Origin: Candidatus Cloacimonadota bacterium
GTDB lineage: Bacteria > Cloacimonadota > Cloacimonadia > JGIOTU-2
Direction: 5' to 3'
Assembly (NCBI GenBank): GCA_023129415.1
Contig: JAGMCF010000077.1
Span: 1-60,343 of the forward strand
DNA length: 60,343 nt
Made by a program: the position numbers and the translations under genes. A model generated the notes under the pieces. That model worked only from the letters and a program-made list of their open reading frames with translations. It ran no database searches and was not told the origin of the DNA. This document shows, one piece after another, positions 50,050 to 59,349 of the stretch. How positions within the stretch are numbered: position 1 is the stretch's first letter; every line of letters starts with the position of its first letter.

Positions 50050-53000
50050 ATGAAAACGATTAAGATTGCAACAATATTGCTTCTTATAGGAGCAATGACT
50101 TGTTTTGCAAGTACCATTTCTAAAACATATTACTTTGATGAGCCTGTTTTGATATCTGAAGGAGATTATTCAAAAGTTCATATAGAAGATGGAGTAACAT
50201 TGGGAACTCCTGGTGACCCTGCAATTCCTTATATTGGAATCAGATTATTACTTCCTCAAAATGAAAGTATTGTAAGTGTGTCCCTTGCACTGAAAGACGA
50301 AGTAAACTTAGGAAGTTATATTCTTTATCCAAAACAACAGCAAGTTCCTCTATCAAAAATTGAAGGTGCGAAATTCACAGAACCTAATCCTGATATCTAT
50401 CAAAGCGAAACCCAATTTCCATCATGTCAATATACTAATTACAGCACACATTATCTTGCTGGATATTCTCTCGGATTTCTGGCTCTAACCCCAATTAAAT
50501 ATATTCCTGCAACTTGCGAATTGTCATACTATAAAGAAATAGCCGTTTTAGTAGAAACTGAATATGATGAGGCTGCTGAAATGTCTAATCGATTCTTATT
50601 CAAAAATTTACCATTAGAAAAGAGATTACAAAAAATAGTAGATAATCCTGAAGAGATGGATGATTATATAATCATTCAAACAAGAGATGATGATGCTTAT
50701 GATTATATTATTGTTACTTCTGCAGATTATGTTGATGACTTCCAACCATTAGTAGATTTTCATGCCCTTCGTGGATTTAGAACAAAAATCGAACTAATTA
50801 GTGATATTTATTCTAACTACACAGGATTCGATAATCAGGATAAACTCAGAAATTATTTCATTGATCAGTATTCACAAGGTCCTATTCAATTTGTTCTTCT
50901 TGGAGGTGACTCTGCGCCTAATAATCCTTCTGAGAATATTATTCCACATCGTGGACTTTTTGCTGATCCAGGTTATGGAATGGAGGACTATGATATTCCT
51001 GCTGATATGTATTATGCCTGTTTAGATAGAACTTTGGCTCCAGGTTCAGGTCCTGATTGGAATAATGATAATGACGACAGATGGGGTGAACCAGATGAAG
51101 CAGACCTCTTGGCAGAATTCTATATCGGAAGGATTTGTATGAATAACTCTACAGAAATTTCAAATGCCATCAATAAAATGATGCTCTATTCAGAAACACC
51201 TGTGGCTGATGAGGTTAAGTCCACTTTATTGGTCGGAGAGCTTCTCTGGGCCCCACCGCAATACCCAACTTACACTTGGGGTGGAACATATATGAATGAG
51301 TTAATTAGTGGCTGCAGTAGCAATGGCTACACAACTGTTGGTGTTCCTGCTGACTGGGATATATCCACATTGTATGAAATGGAAGGTGATTGGACTGCGT
51401 ATGATTTGTTTACTGAACTCAATCTAGGTCCAAATATTCTTTGCCATCTTGGACATTGTGGTGTAAGCTATTGTATGACAATTTACAATTCTGATTTAAC
51501 CACTTACAATATTACTAATAATGGAATTGATCATAACTTTTTTAATGGCTATACTCAGGGTTGTTATGCCGGTTCATTTGATAATAGAAATGCTTATTTA
51601 AATTATGAGAGCTATGATTGCTTTTCAGAGAAGATCTCAACTATCCCCACAGCCGCTTCAACCTTTATAGCCAATTCTCGTTATGGCTGGGGTGAACCAG
51701 GTGGAACTGATGGACCTTCTCAAATATTTAATAGAGAATGGATTGATGCTTTCTTTGATGATGGTGTATATTCAATAGGAGGAGCTAATCAGGTTTCAAA
51801 AGAACATGCTATTCCCTTTATTGAAGCAGAGCAGGTCATAAGATGGTGCTGTTATGAACTAACTGTTTTCGGCGATCCTTCTCTTGACCTCTGGACTGAA
51901 GAACCTACAAATCTATCTCCTACATATCCTCAAACAATAATGGCTGGCACACCAGAAATTGATGTTATTGCTCCTGCTTATTCAAGAATTACAGTTTATG
52001 ATGACGATACTATTTATGGTTATGGTATGACAAATTTCTTGGGAGAAGCAACTGTCATTTTTGACAACATTCCCCAAGAAGCAGGAATTATCCAGATTTC
52101 AATAGTTGCACATAATTTCTATAAATATGTTGGTGACATCACAGTTATATCCTGTGTTGTGAATATTTTTCCTGATTCAATATTTGCCAATGTGCCTTCA
52201 ATAATTAACATTGAAGTATTATCACCAGACAGTTTATCACCAGAAGTTGGTGTAAATGTCTGGGCAGAGGGTCTTGGTTATGCTTCTGAAACAGTCATTA
52301 CAGATGATAATGGAATTGCAAATTTAACAGTAGATTATCCTTTTGGTCCAAGTATTCAAATCTATGGAAAACGACCAGAAAACAATTATTATACTTTCCA
52401 GGAAGAAATAATAGTGATAGCAGAAGATCTGACAAATCCAGACATTATAGTTACTACTTACATTGGTTTGGAAGATACATTTGCTCTCAATCTACCTGGA
52501 ACTGTTGAGGCTTTTGTAGAAAATGATACAACTACACTCTGGATAAATTTTGATGATAGCGGATTCTTCAGCACTTCAGAAAGTAGTTATGAAGTTACAC
52601 CTTGCACAATCAATCCAATAATTGCTATCATTTCTAAGTCCGGATATAACTTATATCAAGAGGAATTCCCTGTTGTAGTAGTTTATGGAACTATTTCAGG
52701 AATAGTAACAGAAAGTGAAAATGGAAATGTTGTCTCAAATGCTGAGGTTAGATTTTATGAACAAGGTGCTGACCCAATATATGATGACCCCATATTCAGT
52801 GCTATAACTAATGCTAATGGTATTTATGAAATTACTGATGAATATCCTGTAGATTATTATGATATTTATGTTAATAAATGGGGGTATAATCCTTATGAAG
52901 AATTCGATTACTTCCTTGATTATGGTGTAAATACTTATAATATTGTTCTTGACCCTGTAGAAAGTGGTTTGGTTAGAGGAAGAATTTTTGATGATACAGG

Positions 53001-54066
53001 TGGTATAAGCAATGTCACTCTAATTTATTACCGTTCGGACAATGGTGAAGAATATGCAGTTGTTGATGCTGGAGTATCTGGAAGATATAGTGTATCTTTA
53101 CCCCATTACACCTATAATATTTATGTCAGTGCTCCCGGATATGTCCCATATAGAGGAGCAATTAATATAATGGGCAATGCCATTATTGATTATCATTTAG
53201 GAGTTGCAGCTTTATTCAGCAATTTTGAAGATGATGATGGTGGTCTTACTAGTACTCCGTCAACTGGCGCATGGCAATGGGGAGAACCTATTGGTAGTAC
53301 AATTCAAGCATATTCTGGAATAAAATGCTGGGCTACAAACCTAAGTGGTTATTATGTAAATTATGCAGATTGGTATCTGGATTCACCAGAAATAACTGTG
53401 CCAGCTTCAGGTATTTTTAGTCTCTTTCATTATTATGATTATGAACAAGCAGGTTCAGGAACACTATATGATGGAGGAAATGTAACAATTTCAACTGATG
53501 GTGGTTCAACATTCACACTAATTACTCCTGTAGATGGTTATGATGGATATGTCGTTGCTCTTGGTCAAGATGGATTTGGTGAAACGAATTATGATTGGGA
53601 ACCAGTAGAATTCGATATCAGCAGTTATGCTGGGGAGGATGTTATCCTGAGATTACATTTTGCTTCTGATCAATATGTGTGTGACCATTACGGCTGGTAT
53701 ATCGATGATATTATGATTGGTGACCCAAATAGTAGTTATGAAATACCTGTTGTCTCAGCAGATAATACTCAATTAATTTATGAGCCCAGTTTAAATCAGA
53801 ACTATCCAAATCCTGTCATAAATTCGACCATTATATCATTCACAATCCCCAAAAATACCGACAAGGCTGAATTGAAAATATACAATATTAAAGGTCAATT
53901 AGTAAGAACATTTCACCCAGATACAAATGAAAACTCACCAATAAAGAAAATAATTTGGAATGGAAAAGATGAAAGTGGAAAATCAGTCCAATCAGGAATT
54001 TACTTCTATCGGCTAAAAGTGGGTGATAAAGTTATAGATATCAAGAAATGTTTGGTCTTGAGATAA
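50050..54066 (+). CDS. Gingipain-like peptidase C25 with C-terminal accessory modules and T9SS-like CTD
   Basis: YIIVTSADYVDDFQPLVDFHALRGFRTKIELISDI, FVLLGGDS, EFYIGRICMNNSTEISNAINKMM, LCHLGHCGVSYCM (His), NGYTQGCYAGSFDN (Cys); shared C-terminal module and CTD. Confidence 0.87.
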   Translation: MKTIKIATILLLIGAMTCFASTISKTYYFDEPVLISEGDYSKVHIEDGVTLGTPGDPAIPYIGIRLLLPQNESIVSVSLALKDEVNLGSYILYPKQQQVPLSKIEGAKFTEPNPDIYQSETQFPSCQYTNYSTHYLAGYSLGFLALTPIKYIPATCELSYYKEIAVLVETEYDEAAEMSNRFLFKNLPLEKRLQKIVDNPEEMDDYIIIQTRDDDAYDYIIVTSADYVDDFQPLVDFHALRGFRTKIELISDIYSNYTGFDNQDKLRNYFIDQYSQGPIQFVLLGGDSAPNNPSENIIPHRGLFADPGYGMEDYDIPADMYYACLDRTLAPGSGPDWNNDNDDRWGEPDEADLLAEFYIGRICMNNSTEISNAINKMMLYSETPVADEVKSTLLVGELLWAPPQYPTYTWGGTYMNELISGCSSNGYTTVGVPADWDISTLYEMEGDWTAYDLFTELNLGPNILCHLGHCGVSYCMTIYNSDLTTYNITNNGIDHNFFNGYTQGCYAGSFDNRNAYLNYESYDCFSEKISTIPTAASTFIANSRYGWGEPGGTDGPSQIFNREWIDAFFDDGVYSIGGANQVSKEHAIPFIEAEQVIRWCCYELTVFGDPSLDLWTEEPTNLSPTYPQTIMAGTPEIDVIAPAYSRITVYDDDTIYGYGMTNFLGEATVIFDNIPQEAGIIQISIVAHNFYKYVGDITVISCVVNIFPDSIFANVPSIINIEVLSPDSLSPEVGVNVWAEGLGYASETVITDDNGIANLTVDYPFGPSIQIYGKRPENNYYTFQEEIIVIAEDLTNPDIIVTTYIGLEDTFALNLPGTVEAFVENDTTTLWINFDDSGFFSTSESSYEVTPCTINPIIAIISKSGYNLYQEEFPVVVVYGTISGIVTESENGNVVSNAEVRFYEQGADPIYDDPIFSAITNANGIYEITDEYPVDYYDIYVNKWGYNPYEEFDYFLDYGVNTYNIVLDPVESGLVRGRIFDDTGGISNVTLIYYRSDNGEEYAVVDAGVSGRYSVSLPHYTYNIYVSAPGYVPYRGAINIMGNAIIDYHLGVAALFSNFEDDDGGLTSTPSTGAWQWGEPIGSTIQAYSGIKCWATNLSGYYVNYADWYLDSPEITVPASGIFSLFHYYDYEQAGSGTLYDGGNVTISTDGGSTFTLITPVDGYDGYVVALGQDGFGETNYDWEPVEFDISSYAGEDVILRLHFASDQYVCDHYGWYIDDIMIGDPNSSYEIPVVSADNTQLIYEPSLNQNYPNPVINSTIISFTIPKNTDKAELKIYNIKGQLVRTFHPDTNENSPIKKIIWNGKDESGKSVQSGIYFYRLKVGDKVIDIKKCLVLR

Positions 54067-54156
54067 TTTGGGAAGTGAAGACTCTCTTTCCACAAATGAA
54101 ATATTAAAATCAACTCATGAGGATTTATTTCTCCTGAGTGAAATATTGGAGGTAGT

Positions 54157-55884
54157 ATGAAAAATCCAATAACAAAATTAGACTTTCAGTTGGCTTATCT
54201 GACTATGCTTACAAAACAGCAAATAAAGCCTTTAAGCCGCTGGGAAAAAAGAATCTCTTCACAAAAAGTTGGAATACTGAAAAAACAAGGATTAAAATTA
54301 GAAACGGTTCAGCGAAAACTTCTAAACGGAAAATATTCATATGAAACCATATTTAGCACTAAATCCAGATACTTAGATATCTATCTGAAAAACTTTTACA
54401 ACCAACCAATAGTTACTCAAAAATCTGACAGAAAAAAAGAAGGTTTCCTTTTTGGATACCCATCATGTTGTGTAAAAAATTTCATTGAAAATGGATACAC
54501 CAAAAATCCATATATTGGAAAAGAACAAGAAATCCTTTTCCATTGGGTTTGCCCTGATTGCAGGATAACTCCTTCTCTTATTCCTTACTATCAAAAAATT
54601 CATAATGAATGCCAGCAATTATTTTCTGAATCAGATGTAAGACTTTTTCCGCACCACATGGCAGGTTTTGGTAAAAAAGCTCTTCCTTATGCTGCTGCAT
54701 TCTTATTAGCATTGGGAACACCTCTTCTTGCTGATGACCATTGGTTAACAGTTCCGGATGACCCGGATCTAAATTATCTTAGCTACAAAGAGGATATTCT
54801 ATTAGGAACTCAATGCTTATATTCATTCATACCTTCTGCAGACTCAATAGCAAAAGCATATAAAACAATTATTGACAATCTACCAAGAGAACAATCAGAC
54901 ACAACCTGTTATGCTGTTGATAATTACACTTATGGATTTTACAATTGCCCAATTTGTGGAGAAACAGCAAATATGGGTACAGTTACTGTGCATAATCCAC
55001 TTCGTAACCTCGAAATAGATATTCCTTATATGGCAATGCATTTTATGAACCACGGTAGTTTCTCTTTTATAATAGAAGAAGACACATCAAGAGTTGATAT
55101 TGAACTTTTGAAAGAAGTCTTGGCTCCATTTGATATAGAACATCTTTCTATTATTACTTTGAATGACAATGATAATGATGGATTAAATAACCCTTCTGAA
55201 TTATATTTTGAGACTGATCCTGAAAATCCCTATACTCATAATTTGGGTATAGATGATGGACAGGAGATGACAGAAGCAATAATCGAGCATATCAGTGATT
55301 TGCCAGTAGTTGAAGCTGGCGGAACCCCGCCAGATGACAAGGTGTATCTCCTATACGGCGAAGTTTGGGGATTTGAATCCTGCGATATCTGTGGACAAAA
55401 TTTAAATATGGGCACAGTTGATATTATTAATCCGATGAATGGGACTTCAATGAGTTTTTCTATTATTGGTCTGCACTATATGGCTCATGGACGCTTTGCA
55501 TATAACGGGACTGAAAATACAGGAGAAATTGACCCGATTGAATTAGCTACAATACTGGATATAAACTTGGTAAGTATTGATAATCTACCAGAGATTGCTG
55601 AAAAATATGGGTATCAATTGATAAACTTTCCTAATCCTTTTACTGGCTCAACCACAATTTCGTTTTCAGCCACAGATTTACACGAATTATCAAATATAAG
55701 GATTTATAACATAAAAGGGCAACTTGTGAAGCAATTCATAATTCCTAATTCTAAATTCTTAATTAATGAAGTTGAATGGGATGGTAAAGATGAAAATGGA
55801 GAATCTGTACCCACTGGCATATACCTCTATATGCTTTCTGATGGAGAAAATAGTATTACAAAAAAGATGATTTTGCTTAGATAA
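54157..55884 (+). CDS. Fusion: DUF483-like N-terminal module, internal signal-peptide-like segment, two CxxCG/HxMxHG repeats, T9SS-like CTD
   Basis: GFLFGYPSCCVKNFIENGYTKNPY..QEILFHWVCPDCRITPSLIPYY; MAGFGKKALPYAAAFLLALGTPLLADDHW; repeats CPICGETANMGTVTVHNP..MAMHFMNHGSF and CDICGQNLNMGTVDIINP..IGLHYMAHGRF; CTD. Confidence 0.7.
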   Translation: MKNPITKLDFQLAYLTMLTKQQIKPLSRWEKRISSQKVGILKKQGLKLETVQRKLLNGKYSYETIFSTKSRYLDIYLKNFYNQPIVTQKSDRKKEGFLFGYPSCCVKNFIENGYTKNPYIGKEQEILFHWVCPDCRITPSLIPYYQKIHNECQQLFSESDVRLFPHHMAGFGKKALPYAAAFLLALGTPLLADDHWLTVPDDPDLNYLSYKEDILLGTQCLYSFIPSADSIAKAYKTIIDNLPREQSDTTCYAVDNYTYGFYNCPICGETANMGTVTVHNPLRNLEIDIPYMAMHFMNHGSFSFIIEEDTSRVDIELLKEVLAPFDIEHLSIITLNDNDNDGLNNPSELYFETDPENPYTHNLGIDDGQEMTEAIIEHISDLPVVEAGGTPPDDKVYLLYGEVWGFESCDICGQNLNMGTVDIINPMNGTSMSFSIIGLHYMAHGRFAYNGTENTGEIDPIELATILDINLVSIDNLPEIAEKYGYQLINFPNPFTGSTTISFSATDLHELSNIRIYNIKGQLVKQFIIPNSKFLINEVEWDGKDENGESVPTGIYLYMLSDGENSITKKMILLR

Positions 55885-55904
55885 ACTATTAAATATCTTT
55901 AAAA

Positions 55905-55938
55905 TAAGAGCGGAAATGAACATTCCGCTCTTTTTTTA
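55905..55938 (+). terminator. Rho-independent terminator
   Basis: aagagcggaa-tgaacat-ttccgctctt followed by T run. Confidence 0.9.
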
Positions 55939-56016
55939 TAACTAAAAATTTTACTAATATTTTGACAATAATTTCAAATAAATATCAATCACTACAAATA
56001 AGTTTATATAAAAAAT

Positions 56017-56919
56017 ATGAATGCCAAAAAAGTTTGGACAATAAAAGATGTCCTTTTATGGACTTCTGAATATTTCAAAAAGAACGATATTCAATCAGCC
56101 CAATTAAATGCTGAAATGATAATTGCAAAAGTTCTAAATTGTTCGCGAATGGAATTGTATCTTAAATATGATAAACCATTAAATCTTATCAAGAGAAAAG
56201 AAATAAGAAATTTAGTTAAAAAGCGAGCTACTCATTATCCTATTCAATATCTACTTGGTGAAACAGAATTTTATGGATATAAATTTCTCGTTGATGAAGG
56301 AGTTATGATTCCCAGACCAGAAACTGAAATTTTAGTTGATGCAGTTATCTCCTACATCAAACAATCAAATAATGATCAATGGAATATTTTAGACATCGGT
56401 ACAGGCACGGGTATTATTCCAATCTCTATTAATAAATACTTTGAAAATAAAGAAGTTAATATGCATTTTTTAGCAACTGATATTTCAGAAATTGGATTAG
56501 AAAATGCAAAAAAAAATATTGAATTGCATAATATAAAAAATATTAAACCAATAAAATCAAACTTATTTGAGAATGTGTCCACCAAATGGCGGATTGACAT
56601 TATTACATCAAATCCACCCTATATTTCTGATAAAGAATTTGAAGATCTTCAAAAAGAAGTTAAAGATTTTGAGCCAAAATTAGCTTTGTTTGGTGACGAA
56701 AAAGGTCTTACATATTATAAAAAAATTTTACAAAATGCAGAAAATTTTCTAAATAAAAATGGAAAGATTTTCTTCGAAATTGGAGCTAATCAAAAAGATG
56801 ATATGGAAAAAATCATTCATCATTTCGATTATAAATTAATTGACATAATAAAAGATTATAATGATTTATATCGGGTTCTTATTATAGAAAAGATAAATAA
56901 AAAGCAGGAAGTGATTTAA
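56017..56919 (+). CDS. prmC: Peptide chain release factor N5-glutamine methyltransferase
   Basis: YLLGETEFYGYKFLVDEGVMIPRPETEILVD, ILDIGTGTGIIPI, DIITSNPPYISDKE. Confidence 0.95.
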   Translation: MNAKKVWTIKDVLLWTSEYFKKNDIQSAQLNAEMIIAKVLNCSRMELYLKYDKPLNLIKRKEIRNLVKKRATHYPIQYLLGETEFYGYKFLVDEGVMIPRPETEILVDAVISYIKQSNNDQWNILDIGTGTGIIPISINKYFENKEVNMHFLATDISEIGLENAKKNIELHNIKNIKPIKSNLFENVSTKWRIDIITSNPPYISDKEFEDLQKEVKDFEPKLALFGDEKGLTYYKKILQNAENFLNKNGKIFFEIGANQKDDMEKIIHHFDYKLIDIIKDYNDLYRVLIIEKINKKQEVI

Positions 56920-56924
56920 AAATT

Positions 56925-58178
56925 ATGGATAAATTTATAGTTCGCGGAGAAAAAAAACTTAAAGGTATCATTTCTGTTAGTGGTTCAAAAAATGCCGGAT
57001 TGCCAATTATGGCTGCATCGCTGCTTGCAGAGGGTCATTACATTTTGAAAAATGTGCCTGATATAATTGATATCAGAACAATGGCAAAATTACTTCGAAT
57101 TCTTGGAGCAAAAGTAGAATTTGAAAATCATGAACTAAAAATCAATACAGAGAATTGTTCGTATTATGAAGCACCCTATGATTTGGTAAAAACTATGCGA
57201 GCTTCTATATATGTATTAGGACCACTCCTTGCTAAATTTGGAAAAGCCAAAGTCTCTTTCCCAGGTGGATGTGCCTTAGGAGCCAGACCTATCAATCTGC
57301 ATTTAGAAGGATTACAAAAATTGGGTGCAAACATTGAAATTGAGCATGGATACATCAATGCAAGAACAAAAAAATTTCAAGGGAGTGAGATAATTTTTGA
57401 AAAGAGAAGTGTAGGCGCAACTGCCAATATTATTATGGCTTCTGTATTGGCTGAAGGAACAACAATTCTAAGAAATACTTCATGTGAGCCAGAAATAAAT
57501 GCTCTTGCAAACTTTTTAAATAAAATGGGAGCTGAAATTGAAGGTCTCGGAACAGATTGCCTGACAATAAATGGGGTTAAGGATTTACATCCTGCTGATG
57601 TTACTCTCATTCCGGACCGAATTGAAACTGGAACATTACTACTTGCTGGAGCAATTACTAAAGGTAATATTAATGTGAAAAACTGCTGTCCTATGGATTT
57701 AGGTATTGTGCTGGAAAAGCTAAAAGAAATCGGATTTTCACTTGAAACTGAAAATGATTCGATCAAAATCTCAGGTAAAGCTAAAAATCCAATTGAAATC
57801 TCCACAAATCCTTACCCAGCTTTTCCAACTGACTTACAAGCACCATTTGCAGCACTGCTGTCTACAGTTAAAGGTATAAGCATTATCGATGAAAATATAT
57901 TTTCAGATAGATTTATGTATATTAGTGAATTGCAAAGATTGGGTGCTGATATAAAATTAGACAAAAATAGAATTGTTATACATGGTGGGAACAAACTTAC
58001 TGGAGCACCTTTAATGGCTTCTGATATTAGAGCAACTGCTGCTCTGGTTATTGCTGCATTAGCCTCGGAAGGTAAAACTGAAATTTCTCGTGTATACCAT
58101 TTGGATAGAGGATATGAAAGACTTGAAAATAAACTTACTCAACTTGGGGCTGATATAGAAAGAGTTGAAGACAATTAA
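56925..58178 (+). CDS. murA: UDP-N-acetylglucosamine 1-carboxyvinyltransferase
   Basis: GIISVSGSKNAGLPIMAASLLAEG, TMRASIYVLGPLLAKFGKAKVSFPGGCALGARPINLHLEGLQKLGA, TDLQAPFAALLSTVKG, SDIRATAALVIAALASEGKTEISRVYHLDRGYE. Confidence 0.97.
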   Translation: MDKFIVRGEKKLKGIISVSGSKNAGLPIMAASLLAEGHYILKNVPDIIDIRTMAKLLRILGAKVEFENHELKINTENCSYYEAPYDLVKTMRASIYVLGPLLAKFGKAKVSFPGGCALGARPINLHLEGLQKLGANIEIEHGYINARTKKFQGSEIIFEKRSVGATANIIMASVLAEGTTILRNTSCEPEINALANFLNKMGAEIEGLGTDCLTINGVKDLHPADVTLIPDRIETGTLLLAGAITKGNINVKNCCPMDLGIVLEKLKEIGFSLETENDSIKISGKAKNPIEISTNPYPAFPTDLQAPFAALLSTVKGISIIDENIFSDRFMYISELQRLGADIKLDKNRIVIHGGNKLTGAPLMASDIRATAALVIAALASEGKTEISRVYHLDRGYERLENKLTQLGADIERVEDN

Positions 58179-58304
58179 GCCATGAATTACCACAAATAAG
58201 AAATTGGGTTTTGTGAAATATTTTTAATCATTCAATTGCCTGTAAACTTTAAAATCATGTTACTGTGTCGGAAATGCAAAGTCTCTTAATATAACAAGTT
58301 ATGA

Positions 58305-58363
58305 TTTGGGGTAAACCCAAATCTACCCATCTACGGTGGGTAGAAACAGGTTTATCCTGTTTC
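58305..58363. repeat. Three back-to-back perfect hairpins
   Basis: TTTGGG-gtaaa-CCCAAA; CTACCCA-tctacgg-TGGGTAG; GAAACAGG-tttat-CCTGTTTC. Confidence 0.75.
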
Positions 58364-58578
58364 TCCATATGTATTCAATGTTATATTATTATGATTTATA
58401 AATTTGTGTATACACAAAAAGGATATTCCTATGCAATTAAATTAGCTGATGATTATAATTTATTATTTCATTATAAATATTTAGTAAAAAATCCTTTGTG
58501 TCCACGCGGACACGGGGATAGTGTCCCCAATTCCTGAGCTCGTCAGAAACGGGCTTAATTGGGGATCGTGGTAAAAAA

Positions 58579-59049
58579 ATGAGTAAATTCATAAGAAATC
58601 TTCTGGTCTCTGTGTTTTTCTTAGGCTATTTTCCTATAGCTTCTGGAACACTTACAAGCGCAGTTATAGCAGTCTTCTATTACTTTTTCCTTCCCGAACT
58701 TACACAAATAGGATATTTAATCCTATTATTTATTATAATATTAGTTAGTCTTATTTTCGTTCCAATTATAAAAAATGCTGAAAAAGATTTGGGAAAGGAC
58801 AGCCGTAAAATTGTAATTGATGAAGTGCTTGGTTACTGTGTTGCAATCCTCTTTCTACCCCATTCTCTGATGATAGCAATTTATGCCTTTATACTTTTTA
58901 GAGTATTTGATATTGCAAAACCACCACCAATATACCAAATCCAAAAATTACCACATGGTTGGGGAGTAATTGCTGATGATATAGTAGCTGGTATATATTC
59001 TAATATTGTTTTGCAGATATTGTTGATATTGTTTCCGAAGTTTTTTTGA
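58579..59049 (+). CDS. pgpA: Phosphatidylglycerophosphatase A
   Basis: GYFPIASGTLTSAVIAVFYYFF, VIDEVLGYCVAILFLP, FRVFDIAKPPPIYQIQKLPHGWGVIADDIVAGIYSN. Confidence 0.93.
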   Translation: MSKFIRNLLVSVFFLGYFPIASGTLTSAVIAVFYYFFLPELTQIGYLILLFIIILVSLIFVPIIKNAEKDLGKDSRKIVIDEVLGYCVAILFLPHSLMIAIYAFILFRVFDIAKPPPIYQIQKLPHGWGVIADDIVAGIYSNIVLQILLILFPKFF

Positions 59050-59080
59050 TCTCTTTTTAATATATTGAATCTGTAGTCAA

Positions 59081-59118
59081 AAAAAAGCGATGCACAAATG
59101 AATGCACATCGCTTTTTT
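59081..59118. terminator. Bidirectional terminator between pgpA and cold-shock gene
   Basis: aaaaaagcgatg-cacaaatgaatgca-catcgctttttt. Confidence 0.8.
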
Positions 59119-59139
59119 AGTACACTGTATCTGTTCAAG

Positions 59140-59349
59140 CTATAATTTTACAACATCTTGTGCTTGGGGACCTTTGTTCCCTTGAACAATAGTGAAACTT
59201 ACTTTTTGTCCCTCATCTAAAGTGCGATATTCATCGCCTTTTATTGAAGAAAAGTGAACAAAAACATCTTCTCCATTGTCGCGTTCAATGAAGCCAAAAC
59301 CTTTTTTAGCATTGAACCACTTGACAGTACCTGTTTCAGTTTTTGCCAT
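59140..59349 (-). CDS. Cold-shock protein (CspA family)
   Basis: [60 protein letters not shown]. Confidence 0.95.
   Translation of the reverse strand: MAKTETGTVKWFNAKKGFGFIERDNGEDVFVHFSSIKGDEYRTLDEGQKVSFTIVQGNKGPQAQDVVKL

Noticed and set aside
57176-57994. Minus-strand ORFs over murA
   Set aside because: Antisense shadow ORFs of a clearly conserved gene.
58301-58537. ORF 58301..58537 (+)
   Set aside because: Runs through the tandem hairpins; no RBS or recognisable product.
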